Below are positions 18,123 through 27,296 of a stretch of DNA of 64,000 bases, piece after piece (the stretch's first letter is position 1; every line of letters begins with the position of its first letter). Under the pieces are notes generated by a model that saw nothing but the letters and a program-made list of their open reading frames with translations, searched no databases and was not told where the DNA came from. This stretch comes from Rubrivirga sp. SAORIC476 (lineage in GTDB: Bacteria > Bacteroidota > Rhodothermia > Rhodothermales > Rubricoccaceae): positions 762,040 through 826,039 of the forward strand of contig NZ_MVOI01000006.1 in the NCBI RefSeq assembly GCF_002283555.1, read 5' to 3'. The position numbers were made by a program, and so were the translations under genes.

Positions 18123-20240
18123 TCACCCGCGCATCCGGGCCTCCAGGGCCGCGATGCCCGCCGGGTCGCCGAGGATGGTGAGGCGGTCGCCGCGGCGCAG
18201 GACGGTGGCGCCGCTGGGGACGGCCACGGCGCCGTCGCGGTGGACGAGGGCGACGAGGACGCCGCGGGGCAGCGGCACGTCCTTGAGGGCGCGGCCCACG
18301 AGGTCGGCGGTGGGGCCGTCGCCGGTGAGGGCGAGGGCGAGGAGGCGGTCGTTGTGGAGGAGGACCTCTTTGAGGTCCTGCTCGGTGTCCGCCGCGCGCC
18401 AGTCGTCCATGAAGGGCGCCTCGTCGATGCGGCTGGCGATGCTGGCGAGGGTCCGGAGGTGGCGGCCCGGCGGCTCCTTGGGGCTGAGCAGGAAGAAGAC
18501 CGCGTAGACAGTGTGGTCGGTGTCGGGCCGCTCGTCGCCGACGGTGTCGACGCCGATCGAGAGGCCGCTCTGGGAGCGGACGATGACCAGCTCGGGGCGG
18601 TCGACCTCGGGGAGGCGGAGGTGGGGGAGGGCGACGCCGCGAGAGACCGGCGTGGCGCCGGTGCGGGAGCCGTCGAGGAAGGCCGTCTCGAGGCGGGCGG
18701 CGGGGAGCCCGGCGCGGGCGGCCAGGCTGGCGGCAGCGCGGCGGGCGACCGACTCGAAGGAGGCGTCGGCGTCCACGTCGAGCACGGTCGAGCGCGTGAC
18801 GAGGTGCTCGAAGGGCGTCTCGTCGGGGAGGCCCTTGTCCTTGAGGATGGTCCGCAGCTCGGAGTCGAGGCCCTCGTAGCGGGAGCGCCCGAGGCGCTCG
18901 AAGAGGTGGTAGATGGCCCCCTCGCGCTCGACGCGCGGGTTGTCCTTGACGTACCAGACGTACCACGCCACGCCGCCCGCGATCATGACCATCGACAGGA
19001 AGATGGCGAAGCCGCCGAGCTGCGCGATGAGCACGATGGGCAGCAGGATGCCGACGATCTGGACCCACGGGTAGAGGGGGCTCCGGTAGCCGGGCACGTA
19101 GCTCGGAATCCGGCTCTCGCGCATCACGATGACGGCCACGTTGAGCAGGCCGAACAGCAGCAGCTGGAAGGCGCTCGCGAGCTTGGCGATGCCCTCCACG
19201 TCGAGCGCCACGATGACGAACACCATCAGCGCGGAGGTCACGACGACGGCCGTCGTGGGCGTGCCGAAGCGGCCGAGGACGCCCAGCTTCTGGGTCACGA
19301 GCCCGTCGCGGGCCATCGCGAGCGGGTACCGGCTGGCCGAGAGGATGCCCGCGTTGCCGGTGGACGCGAACGCGGCGATGGCGGCGGCCACGATCAGGCC
19401 CAGGCCCCACGGCTCGGGCAGCCAGGTGAAGAACTTCTCGGCGGCCGTGGCGACGGGCGTCAGGTCGCTCCGCAGCTCGGACGGGTCCAGCACGGCGATC
19501 ATGATGAACACGCCGACGCAGTAGATGGCGGTCGCGGTGGCCAGCGAGAGGAACATGCCGAGCGGCAGGTTGCGGTCGGGGTTCTGGACCTCCTCGGCGA
19601 CGCTCGCCACCTTCGTGAGCCCGGCGTAGGACACGAACACGAGGCCGACGGTCGCCAGCAGGCCCTCGACGCCGAACGGGCTGAACGGGGTGAACTGCTG
19701 GGCGAGGTTGTCGCCCCCGAGGCGGCCGACCTCGACGAGCCCCTGGACCACGAAGAACGCCAGCACGCCCACCAGCACCGTCACGAGGACGCGCTGGAGG
19801 CCGCTCGTCTCTTTGGCGCCGACCACGTTGAGCACCGCGAACGCGACCGTCAGCGCGACGGCGAGCGGCTTGACGGGGATGTCGATGAAGAAGACGAGGT
19901 AGGCGCCCATGCCGACGAGCGCGAAGGCGCTCTTGAGCACCAGCGCCAGCCACGTGCCGATGCCGCCGACGGTGCCCGCGAGCGGCCCGAGGCTGCGGTC
20001 GAGGAAGTAGTACGCCCCGCCCGCCTTCGGCATGGCGGTGGACAGCTCGGCGGCGCTGAAGAGGGCGGGCAGGATGAAGACGCCCGCGAGGAAGTAGGCC
20101 AGCACCGTCGCGGGGCCCGCCTGGGCGGTCGCGAGGCCGGGCAGGAGGAAGAAACCGGAGCTGAACATGGCCCCTGTGCTGATCGCGTAGACGTCGAACA
20201 GCGTCAGCTCTTTCTTGAGGCGTGGGGCGTCGGCAGGCAT
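18123..20240 (-). CDS. APC-superfamily transporter with C-terminal EIIA-like and TrkA_C-like domains
   Basis: 705 residues from the ATG at 20240 (MPADAPRLKKELTLFDVYAI); the open frame continues upstream but overlaps the divergent gene's promoter. Residues ~10-450 hold about twelve membrane segments with the amino-acid-permease signature (STGAMFSSGFFLLPGLA, AGGAYYFLDRSLG). Residues ~520-640 resemble a PTS EIIA type 2 domain with a conserved His (VSRGVALPHLRLPE). The last ~65 residues (VALVHRDGAVAVPSG, TVLRRGDRLTILGDP) resemble a TrkA_C/RCK_C ligand-binding module. This suggests an amino-acid or cation/amino-acid transporter gated by cytoplasmic signals. Substrate unknown. Confidence 0.88.
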   Translation of the reverse strand: MPADAPRLKKELTLFDVYAISTGAMFSSGFFLLPGLATAQAGPATVLAYFLAGVFILPALFSAAELSTAMPKAGGAYYFLDRSLGPLAGTVGGIGTWLALVLKSAFALVGMGAYLVFFIDIPVKPLAVALTVAFAVLNVVGAKETSGLQRVLVTVLVGVLAFFVVQGLVEVGRLGGDNLAQQFTPFSPFGVEGLLATVGLVFVSYAGLTKVASVAEEVQNPDRNLPLGMFLSLATATAIYCVGVFIMIAVLDPSELRSDLTPVATAAEKFFTWLPEPWGLGLIVAAAIAAFASTGNAGILSASRYPLAMARDGLVTQKLGVLGRFGTPTTAVVVTSALMVFVIVALDVEGIAKLASAFQLLLFGLLNVAVIVMRESRIPSYVPGYRSPLYPWVQIVGILLPIVLIAQLGGFAIFLSMVMIAGGVAWYVWYVKDNPRVEREGAIYHLFERLGRSRYEGLDSELRTILKDKGLPDETPFEHLVTRSTVLDVDADASFESVARRAAASLAARAGLPAARLETAFLDGSRTGATPVSRGVALPHLRLPEVDRPELVIVRSQSGLSIGVDTVGDERPDTDHTVYAVFFLLSPKEPPGRHLRTLASIASRIDEAPFMDDWRAADTEQDLKEVLLHNDRLLALALTGDGPTADLVGRALKDVPLPRGVLVALVHRDGAVAVPSGATVLRRGDRLTILGDPAGIAALEARMRG

Positions 20241-20371
20241 AGGCGGGCGATGGGGGAAGGCCCCCAACCCGCGCCGGGCATTCTGGGGTCCCCGGGTGTC
20301 CCCGCATCCGCCGCCGGACCCCATCGGCGTAGGTTTGCGGACGCTCTCTTCGTCCCGCCACCCGTCTCCGT

Positions 20372-22000
20372 ATGCGTCGCTTCGTTCCGTTCCTCCTCGC
20401 TGTTCTCGTCCTTGCACCCGTCGCCCTCGCTCAGTCGCTGTCTACCGACGCACCCACGCGGGCTTCGTTTATGCGCTCCGCTACGTCTTTCGCTCCGGGC
20501 GATACGACGTACCTGACCAACATCCCCCCAGGGACGACCTCCATCTCGACGTTCTCGAATGGCAACGGTGACTTTCTCTTCGGGACCGGGGGACCCAACA
20601 TCGGAGTCGATGCCTTTGGCGCGGGCTACGTCTTGCCTGATGACGGCGCGGTCTATGAGATCATCGGGGGCACGCTTTTCGTAACTGCCACGCCGGACGA
20701 AGCTGTCCCCGGACAGACATTTGAGGTGCTCGTGTACGAAGGGACGATCCAGGACGGCCCCCAGGGCGACCCGGTCTATTCGGAGGTGTTCCCGTCCAGC
20801 ACGGTTCCTCCCGTGTCCGAGGCAGGTGTGGCGCCGACCGAGACGTTTTTCTCAGAGCCAGTTTCGGTCAGCACGTCCGCCTTCTTCATTGCCTACAATG
20901 TCGACGGGATCACGACCCAGTTCGGTGGGGGCTCCACGAACATCCTCCCGAACCCGACTCCGGAAACAGTTTTCTTGAGCGACGGCGACTGGCTCCGGGT
21001 GGATGAGGAGTTCTCGACTGGCGGTGAGAACCCTCAGGCAATCCAAGTCCAGTTGTTCTCGGAGGCAGTCATCCGCCAGTTCGATCCGGACGGCAATCTG
21101 TCCACCATCGGCGAGGCGCGGGCGGCGGGCGACGGCGCCACGGTGACGGTCGAGGGCGTCGTGACGCGCTCCGCCGGCGCGTTCACGTACCTGCAGGACG
21201 AGACGGGCGGCCTCGCGATCCGCCAGACCTCGGGCGCCTTCTTCGACGAGGTCCAGTCGACCAGCATCCGGCCGGGCCGCATCCTCCGCGTGACGGGCAC
21301 GCTGTCCGAGTTCAACGGCCTCCTCCAGATCAACGGCGGCGCGCTGGAGAGCTACGCCATCCGCGGGGCGACCGCCGAGCCCCTGCCGCAGGAGGTCACG
21401 CTCGCCGAGCTGGCGAGCAACGGCGAGGCCTACGAGAGCGAACTGGTGCTCGTCCCGGACGTGACCTTCACCGACCTGGCGGACAACGCCCCGTTCGAGG
21501 CCGCGACGACCTACGCGGTCTCGGACCCGACCGACGCCTCGAACGCCGTCTCGGTGCGCGTCCCGAACGCGGAGGACTCGGACGCCGACGGGACCGACTT
21601 CACGGGCAGCCCGGCGCGCGTGCGCGGGGTGCTCGGGCAGAACTCGGCGGGCGCGGCGGACGTGGGCTACCAGATCCTGCTGATCCGGGGCGGCGACGTG
21701 CAGCCCAACGCGGTGGCGGTGGGCGAGAGCCCGGAAGGCCGCCTCGGGCTGAGCGGCGTGGCGCCCAACCCGTCCGCCGAGGCGGGCACGGTGACGGTCT
21801 CGCTGGCCGCGGCGGGTCCGGTGACGCTGACGGTGGTGGACGTGCTCGGCCGCGAGGTCGCCCGCGTGCTCGACGGTCCGCTGGCGGCGGGCGCCCACCC
21901 GGTCCGCCTCGACGTGTCGGCGCTCCCGGCCGGGACCTACCTCGTGCGGCTGACGGCGGACGGCGCGACGGCGGTGCGGCCGTTCACGGTCGCGCGGTAG
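20372..22000 (+). CDS. Secreted OB-fold protein with T9SS sorting domain
   Basis: 542 residues. A signal peptide (MRRFVPFLLAVLVLAPVALA) is followed by a beta-rich segment at 25-220 with less GC-biased codons than its neighbours. Residues ~240-320 resemble the OB-fold modules found in secreted nucleases and DUF5689-type proteins (VTVEGVVTRSAGAFTYLQDE, LRVTGTLSEFNGLLQING). The last ~80 residues (LSGVAPNPSAEAGTVTVSL, VVDVLGREVARVL, PAGTYLVRLTA) are a T9SS type A sorting signal. No catalytic motif is seen. It is probably a surface or extracellular protein that binds a polymer; this is inference. Confidence 0.82.
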   Translation: MRRFVPFLLAVLVLAPVALAQSLSTDAPTRASFMRSATSFAPGDTTYLTNIPPGTTSISTFSNGNGDFLFGTGGPNIGVDAFGAGYVLPDDGAVYEIIGGTLFVTATPDEAVPGQTFEVLVYEGTIQDGPQGDPVYSEVFPSSTVPPVSEAGVAPTETFFSEPVSVSTSAFFIAYNVDGITTQFGGGSTNILPNPTPETVFLSDGDWLRVDEEFSTGGENPQAIQVQLFSEAVIRQFDPDGNLSTIGEARAAGDGATVTVEGVVTRSAGAFTYLQDETGGLAIRQTSGAFFDEVQSTSIRPGRILRVTGTLSEFNGLLQINGGALESYAIRGATAEPLPQEVTLAELASNGEAYESELVLVPDVTFTDLADNAPFEAATTYAVSDPTDASNAVSVRVPNAEDSDADGTDFTGSPARVRGVLGQNSAGAADVGYQILLIRGGDVQPNAVAVGESPEGRLGLSGVAPNPSAEAGTVTVSLAAAGPVTLTVVDVLGREVARVLDGPLAAGAHPVRLDVSALPAGTYLVRLTADGATAVRPFTVAR

Positions 22001-22027
22001 ACGCGGAGCGTCGGGAGGGTATCGAAA

Positions 22028-22056
22028 ACGGCCTCCGGCGCGGTGCCGGAGGCCGT
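22028..22056. terminator. Bidirectional terminator hairpin
   Basis: Perfect 12-base arms ACGGCCTCCGGC and GCCGGAGGCCGT with a 5-base loop, between convergent genes. Read leftward it is followed by TTTTC, so it fits the leftward lipoprotein gene best and may serve both. Confidence 0.75.
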
Positions 22057-22178
22057 CAGTGGCCGTCCCACGTGTCCCGGATGTCATCGGGATGCGCGAA
22101 AGGAACGGCGCGGTAGAGGCGCGCGCCTCCCCCGAACGGGGGAGATTGCAGGTCAAACATGATCTCGGTCGGTGCCGC

Positions 22179-22919
22179 CTAGCGCACCGGGTAGAGGCCG
22201 TCCGCCTCGGGCGCCACGCGGGCCGAGGCGGGGCGGGTCGCGGTGGTGAGGTCGTACCGGACGAGCGAGACGGGCGTGAACGTGGAGTCGGTGACTGTCC
22301 CGAAGCGGACGTACGAGACCTCCAGCGCGACGGGGCCGCGCTCGGGCGAGAACAGGTCTTGGGTCACGGGCATCGGGTCGATGGGGCCGCGGACGACCGG
22401 GTTGATCACCAGCCGCTTCCAGGTCCGGTCGTACTGGCGCACGGTCGCGGGGCCGGAGGGGAGGTCAGCGGTGGCGTCGTCGTCGGTCAGCACGGCCGTG
22501 ACGATGTTGGTCGTGAGGAAGGGTGTGCCGTCGGGGACGCCGATGGCATAGACACGCTCGGCGTCGGCGGTGCCCTCCGGCCCGACCTGGAGGCGGTAGA
22601 GGCCGTCCGCACGGTTGGCGAACCAGCCTCCGCGGCGCGTGAACACGCAGTGGTCGGCGGTGGACTCGACGAGGAACCACGTCTCGCCTGCGACGACCGT
22701 GTCCCGGGGGATGGTCAGCGAGAGGCCGGGCCGGTCAGCCCGGGTGGTGTCGAGAAACGCCCCTTGCTCGTCGTACTCGAGGGTGTACGACCGGGCGAAC
22801 GTCCACTCGGCGCCGACGGCGAGGGGGAGGACGGGGGCGATCTCGGGCGGCGTGACGGCCGGTGTGCTGTCACAGCCGGCGGCGACGACGAGGAGAGCGA
22901 GGAGGCTAGCGGTCCGCAT
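22179..22919 (-). CDS. Putative lipoprotein, function unknown
   Basis: 246 residues from the ATG at 22919. The N-terminus MRTASLLALLVVAAGCDSTP has a lipobox ending at Cys16, so it should be lipid-anchored in the envelope. An earlier in-frame ATG would remove the signal and is rejected. The mature part is beta-rich (VLPLAVGAEWTFARSYTLEY, GETWFLVESTADHCVF), reminiscent of small Bacteroidota lipoproteins that open with a 'PL..G..W.Y' segment. No enzyme motif seen. It is convergent with the T9SS substrate gene and divergent from the FAD/Fe-S gene. Confidence 0.75.
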   Translation of the reverse strand: MRTASLLALLVVAAGCDSTPAVTPPEIAPVLPLAVGAEWTFARSYTLEYDEQGAFLDTTRADRPGLSLTIPRDTVVAGETWFLVESTADHCVFTRRGGWFANRADGLYRLQVGPEGTADAERVYAIGVPDGTPFLTTNIVTAVLTDDDATADLPSGPATVRQYDRTWKRLVINPVVRGPIDPMPVTQDLFSPERGPVALEVSYVRFGTVTDSTFTPVSLVRYDLTTATRPASARVAPEADGLYPVR

Positions 22920-23112
22920 GGTGTGTGTCGGAGGGTGAGCGGGGGAGTAGCCTCGGTCGAATGGCGTCGGGGTCGGATCGGCGGGGGAGTCGGGAGATAC
23001 GGCGAGGCGAGGGGGCGGGCAAGGCACCTGGCGTTCCCTGGGGGGAGCCCCCAGGGAGCACTCGGGCGAGAATCGGCAGGCCGGTCGTCGGCCGCGGGCG
23101 GTACCATTCGGG

Positions 23113-26043
23113 ATGCAGATCGACCGCCCTCGCCTCGACGCGTTCGCCGCCGCCGTCCGCCCCCGGATCGCGGGCGACCTCCGCCTCGACGCCCTCTCGA
23201 CCGCCCTCTACGCGACCGACGCGTCGCTCTACCGCGAGCCGCCGCTGGGCGTCCTGGTCCCGCGCCACGCCGACGACATCCAGGCGGCGCTGGAGGAGGG
23301 CGCGCGCTACGGCGTCCCCATCGTGGCGCGCGGCTCGGGCTCCAGCCTCGCGGGCTCGGCGGTGTCGGGCGGGCTCGTGGTGGACACGACGAAGCACCTG
23401 CGCGACATCGTCGCCATCGACGCCGAGGCGCGCACGGCGACGGTCCAGCCGGGCGTGGTGCTGGACGACCTCAACCGCGCCGCGGCGGCCCACGGGCTGA
23501 CGTTCGGCCCGGACCCGGCCTCGTCCAACCGCGCCACGCTGGGCGGGATGCTGGGCACGAACGCGACCGGCACGCACTCCATCCAGTACGGCGCCGTGGT
23601 GGACTGGGTCGAGGCGGCCGACGTGCTCCTCGCCGACGGCACGCCCGCGAGGTTCTCCGCGCTGACGCCCGACCAGTGGGCCGCGAAGGTCGGCGCGACG
23701 GGGACCGAGGGCGAGATCCTGAAGCGCGTCGACGCGCTGCTCAAGGTCCACGAGCACGCCATCCGCGCGGACACGCCGCGGTGGTGGCGCCGCGCGGGCG
23801 GCTACCGCCTCGAACGCATGATCGAGGCGCCCGAGGTGGACCGCGGGCCGGGCCGGGCCTGGGACGGCACGCGCAACCTCGCCCAGCTGCTGGCGGGCTC
23901 GGAGGGCACGCTGGCGTTCGCGACCGAGATCACGGTCGGGCTGACGGAGCGCCCGGCGCACGCGGCGCTCGGCGTCGTCCACTTCCCCTCGCGGGCGTCG
24001 GCGCTGGAGGCCGTCGCGGGCATCATGGAGACCGACCCGACGGCCGTGGAGCTGTTCGACCGGATCGCGCTGGCGCGGGCGCTCGACGTGACGGAGTACG
24101 CCCCGAAGCTGCACTTCGTCCAGCGCGGGCCGCACGGCGAGCTGCCCGGCGCGCTGCTGATCGTGGAGTACAGCGGGGCGTCGATGGCCGAGGTGCGCGA
24201 CGGGCTGGCCCGCCTCGGTCGGCACCTGGGGCCGTCCGCCGTGATCACGCAGCTGGAGGAGGAGGCGCGGATGGCCGACGTGTACGCGGTCCGCAAGGTG
24301 GGGCTGGGGCTGGCGATGAGCGCGCGGCTGCCGGTGCAGGCCGCCGCCATCATCGAGGACGCGGCGGTGCCGGTGGAGCACCTGCCCGCCTACATCCGCG
24401 AGCTGGAGGAGGTGATGGCCGAGTGGAACGTCGAGGCGGTCGCCTACGCGCACGCAAGCGCGGGCTGCCTCCACGTCCGCCCGTTCCTCGACCTCCGCGA
24501 GCCCGCCCAGGTCGAGGCGCTGGAGGCCGTCGCGCGGGGCTCGGCGCGGCTGGCCCGGAAGTACGGCGGCGTGATCGCGTCCGAGCACGGCGACGGCCGG
24601 GCCCGCGGGGCGCTCGCGGAGGACTTCTACACGCCCGCCCTCTACGCGGCCTACCAGGCCACCAAACGGGCCTTCGACCCGACCGGCCAGCTCAACCCCG
24701 GCAAGATCGTCGACGTGCCGCCGTTGACGGAGGCGCTGCGGATGGGGCCGGACTACCACGCCCGCTCGGTGTCGACGGCGATGACGTTCCCCGACGTGAC
24801 GGGCCGCGACGTGGGCTTCCTGGAGGCCGTCGAGGCGTGCAACGGCTCGGCCGTCTGCCGCAAGACGGACGTGGGGACGATGTGCCCGCCGTTCATGGCG
24901 ACGCGCGAGGAGAAGGACGCGACGCGCGGCCGGGCCAACGCGCTCCGCGAGGCGCTCTCGGGCGGCCTGCCGTCGCTGACCGGCCCCGAGGTGGCCGAGG
25001 CGCTGGACCTGTGCCTGTCCTGCAAGGCGTGCAAGGCCGAGTGCCCGGCGTCGGTGGACATGGCGGCGCTCAAGTCGGTCTGGCTGGAGCAGAAATACAA
25101 GGAGGCGGGGCCGAGCGCGCGGGCGCGGCTGTTCGGGTTCATGCCGCAGATGGCGAAGCGCGTGGCGGGTCCGCTGGCGGCCATCGCCAACCGGGTCAAC
25201 GCGCTGGCGCCCGCGCGGGCCGCCTTCGCCCGCCTCGGCGTGGCCCCCCAGCGCCCCATGCCGACGTTCTCGACGAAGCCGTTCAAGTCGTCCGAAGCCG
25301 GGGCGGCCCCCGCATCCCCCGAGGCACCCCGGGTCGCGCTCTACGTCGATACGTTCGGGCGCTTCCAGGAGCCGTCCATCCCGCGCGCGGCGCTGGCGGT
25401 GCTGCAGGCGGCAGGCGCCCACGTCGAGGTCCCGGCGTACCGCTGCTGCGGGCGGACGTACCTGTCGAAGGGCTTCGTCCCGCAGGCCGAGAAGCTGGCC
25501 CGCGAGCTGGTCGCGACGTACGCGCCGCTGGCGAAGGCGGGCGTCGTCATCGTGGGGCTGGAGCCGTCGTGCATTCTGACGCTCCGCGACGAGGTGCCGC
25601 GCCTGGTGCCGGGGGACGACGCGAAGGCGGTCGCCGCCGCCGCGGTCACCTTCGAGGAGTGGTGCGATGCCCACGCCGACCGCCTCGCCGCGCTCGACTG
25701 GCAGACGCCAGCGGGTGAGGGGAACACGGCGCTCGTGCACGGCCACTGCCACCAGAAGGCGCTCTCGCGGATGTCGGCCAGCCACGCCTGCCTCGGCGCG
25801 GCCGGGCTGTCGGTGACGGAGTCGGGCGCGGGCTGCTGCGGCGTCGCCGGGTCGTTCGGCTACGAGGCCGAGCACTACGACGTGTCGATCGCCATCGCGG
25901 AGGACCGGCTGGCCCCGGCCGTCCGCGCGGCGCCCGAGGCGGTCGTGGTCGCGGCGGGGACGAGCTGCCGCGAGCAGATCCACCACACGACCGGGCGGAC
26001 GGCCCTCCACCCGGCCGAGGTGCTGGCGGCGCGGCTGGGGTAG
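23113..26043 (+). CDS. FAD-linked oxidase / Fe-S oxidoreductase fusion (GlcD-GlcF type, D-2-hydroxyacid dehydrogenase)
   Basis: 976 residues. Residues ~35-240 are a FAD_binding_4 (PCMH) domain (VARGSGSSLAGSAVSGGLVV, GMLGTNATGTHS). Residues ~270-530 are the FAD-oxidase C-terminal domain (HASAGCLHVRPFLD, SEHGDGRARG). Then come Fe-S ligands in CNGSAVCR and MCP, the ferredoxin-like CLSCKACKAECPAS, and two CCG domains (YRCCGRTYLSKGF; SGAGCCGVAGSFGYE). This is the single-chain D-lactate/glycolate dehydrogenase architecture, membrane-associated and feeding electrons to the respiratory chain. The substrate could be D-lactate, glycolate or 2-hydroxyglutarate. Confidence 0.93.
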   Translation: MQIDRPRLDAFAAAVRPRIAGDLRLDALSTALYATDASLYREPPLGVLVPRHADDIQAALEEGARYGVPIVARGSGSSLAGSAVSGGLVVDTTKHLRDIVAIDAEARTATVQPGVVLDDLNRAAAAHGLTFGPDPASSNRATLGGMLGTNATGTHSIQYGAVVDWVEAADVLLADGTPARFSALTPDQWAAKVGATGTEGEILKRVDALLKVHEHAIRADTPRWWRRAGGYRLERMIEAPEVDRGPGRAWDGTRNLAQLLAGSEGTLAFATEITVGLTERPAHAALGVVHFPSRASALEAVAGIMETDPTAVELFDRIALARALDVTEYAPKLHFVQRGPHGELPGALLIVEYSGASMAEVRDGLARLGRHLGPSAVITQLEEEARMADVYAVRKVGLGLAMSARLPVQAAAIIEDAAVPVEHLPAYIRELEEVMAEWNVEAVAYAHASAGCLHVRPFLDLREPAQVEALEAVARGSARLARKYGGVIASEHGDGRARGALAEDFYTPALYAAYQATKRAFDPTGQLNPGKIVDVPPLTEALRMGPDYHARSVSTAMTFPDVTGRDVGFLEAVEACNGSAVCRKTDVGTMCPPFMATREEKDATRGRANALREALSGGLPSLTGPEVAEALDLCLSCKACKAECPASVDMAALKSVWLEQKYKEAGPSARARLFGFMPQMAKRVAGPLAAIANRVNALAPARAAFARLGVAPQRPMPTFSTKPFKSSEAGAAPASPEAPRVALYVDTFGRFQEPSIPRAALAVLQAAGAHVEVPAYRCCGRTYLSKGFVPQAEKLARELVATYAPLAKAGVVIVGLEPSCILTLRDEVPRLVPGDDAKAVAAAAVTFEEWCDAHADRLAALDWQTPAGEGNTALVHGHCHQKALSRMSASHACLGAAGLSVTESGAGCCGVAGSFGYEAEHYDVSIAIAEDRLAPAVRAAPEAVVVAAGTSCREQIHHTTGRTALHPAEVLAARLG

Positions 26044-26159
26044 GCCCGCGTCAGGAGACCGTCTCCGCTTCGTCCGAGGAGCCCGCGGCTGGTACAGGAG
26101 ACACAGGCGGGGGCGGTCTCGATGGCCGATCTTCCCGGTCTCCCACTCCGCTTGCTTCC

Positions 26160-27209
26160 ATGCGCCGACTCTCCCTGGCCCTGTGCGGCCTCGCCCTCCT
26201 CGCTCTCTCCACCGGCTGCGATTCCAGTGGCACCACCGGCACGGTCCGCGTGATGAGCCAGAACCTGTACCTCGGGGCCGACCTGTTCCTGGTCGCCAAT
26301 GAGCAGGACCCCAACATGATCCCGGTGCGCGTGGCGCAGCTCTACGGGAGCGTCCAGGCGTCCGACCCGGCGGCGCGGATGGCGGCGGTGGCGGCCGAGA
26401 TCGCCCGCGTCAACCCGGACCTCGTCGGGCTCCAGGAGGTCACGACGTACTACGTGCAGTCGCCGGGCGACAACCTGCCGGGCGCCGCCAACACGACCGC
26501 GACGACGGTCACCTTCGACTTCCTCCAGTTGCTGCTGGATGCGCTCGCCGACGAGGGCGTCTCGTACACGGTCGCCGCGCGGGCGGACAACGCCGACGTC
26601 GAGTTCCCGGCTACCACCGACGGCATGACGTTCTTCGACGTCCGCTACCGTGACGCCGACGTGATCCTGGCCCGGTCGGACGTGCAGACCTCCGGAGCCG
26701 TCAACCAGGAGTTCCAGACAGTCCTGACCATCCCCGTCGGGGGCGTCGACCAGACGTTCACCCGGTCCTACCAGTCGGTCAATGCCACCGTGGACGGCTT
26801 TCCGCTGACGTTCTTCAACACGCACCTGGAGGTCGGCGGGCCTGCCGAGCCCATCCAGCGGATCCAGGCGGCCGAGCTGGCCACGGAGGTCCGCGACACG
26901 GGCGGCTCGGTGATCCTGGTGGGCGACATCAACTCGGACGGCAACACCGGCGGGACGAGCTACCAGGATCTGACGGTCCTCCTGCGGGACGCCTTCCCGG
27001 TCGGCTCCGCGGCGACGTGCTGCCAGGCCGCGGACCTCGGCAACGCCACCTCCCAGCTCCAGACCCGCATCGACGTGGTGCTCTCGCGCGGCTTCGACAC
27101 GACGGTCGCGGGCGAGGTGGTGCTGGACACCCCGGCCGACCGTGTCGGCGGGGTCTGGCCGAGCGACCACGCGGGCGTCTGGGCCGAGCTGGAGGGCGTC
27201 GTCAATTAG
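26160..27209 (+). CDS. Endonuclease/exonuclease/phosphatase family lipoprotein
   Basis: 349 residues. The N-terminus MRRLSLALCGLALLALSTGC has a lipobox ending at Cys20. The EEP-fold motifs follow in order: MSQNLYLGADL, PDLVGLQEVTTY, FFNTHLEVGG, VGDINSDGN and the C-terminal WPSDHAGVWAEL. These supply the Asn, Glu, His, Asp-x-Asn and Asp-His residues of the metal-dependent phosphodiesterase site. It is anchored in the envelope and faces outward, so the substrate is more likely an extracellular nucleic acid or phosphoester than chromosomal DNA. Confidence 0.9.
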   Translation: MRRLSLALCGLALLALSTGCDSSGTTGTVRVMSQNLYLGADLFLVANEQDPNMIPVRVAQLYGSVQASDPAARMAAVAAEIARVNPDLVGLQEVTTYYVQSPGDNLPGAANTTATTVTFDFLQLLLDALADEGVSYTVAARADNADVEFPATTDGMTFFDVRYRDADVILARSDVQTSGAVNQEFQTVLTIPVGGVDQTFTRSYQSVNATVDGFPLTFFNTHLEVGGPAEPIQRIQAAELATEVRDTGGSVILVGDINSDGNTGGTSYQDLTVLLRDAFPVGSAATCCQAADLGNATSQLQTRIDVVLSRGFDTTVAGEVVLDTPADRVGGVWPSDHAGVWAELEGVVN

Positions 27210-27217
27210 GACGGCCC

Positions 27218-27243
27218 GCCCGGCCTCCGTGGCGAGGCCGGGC
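27218..27243. terminator. Hairpin between convergent genes
   Basis: Perfect 10-base arms GCCCGGCCTC and GAGGCCGGGC with loop CGTGGC, 8 bases after the EEP-lipoprotein stop and before the cysS stop at 27297. Confidence 0.65.
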
Positions 27244-27296
27244 GACCCGGTCGGGTGGGGGCACGCTGCCGGTGTGCCCCGACCTCGTTGGAGGGG

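Noticed and set aside
22059-25718. Very long rightward open frame (over 1,200 codons) overlapping the FAD/Fe-S gene and lipoprotein
   Set aside because: Arg/Gly/Pro-rich composition without domains; a shadow of the GC-rich third-position bias of the real genes.
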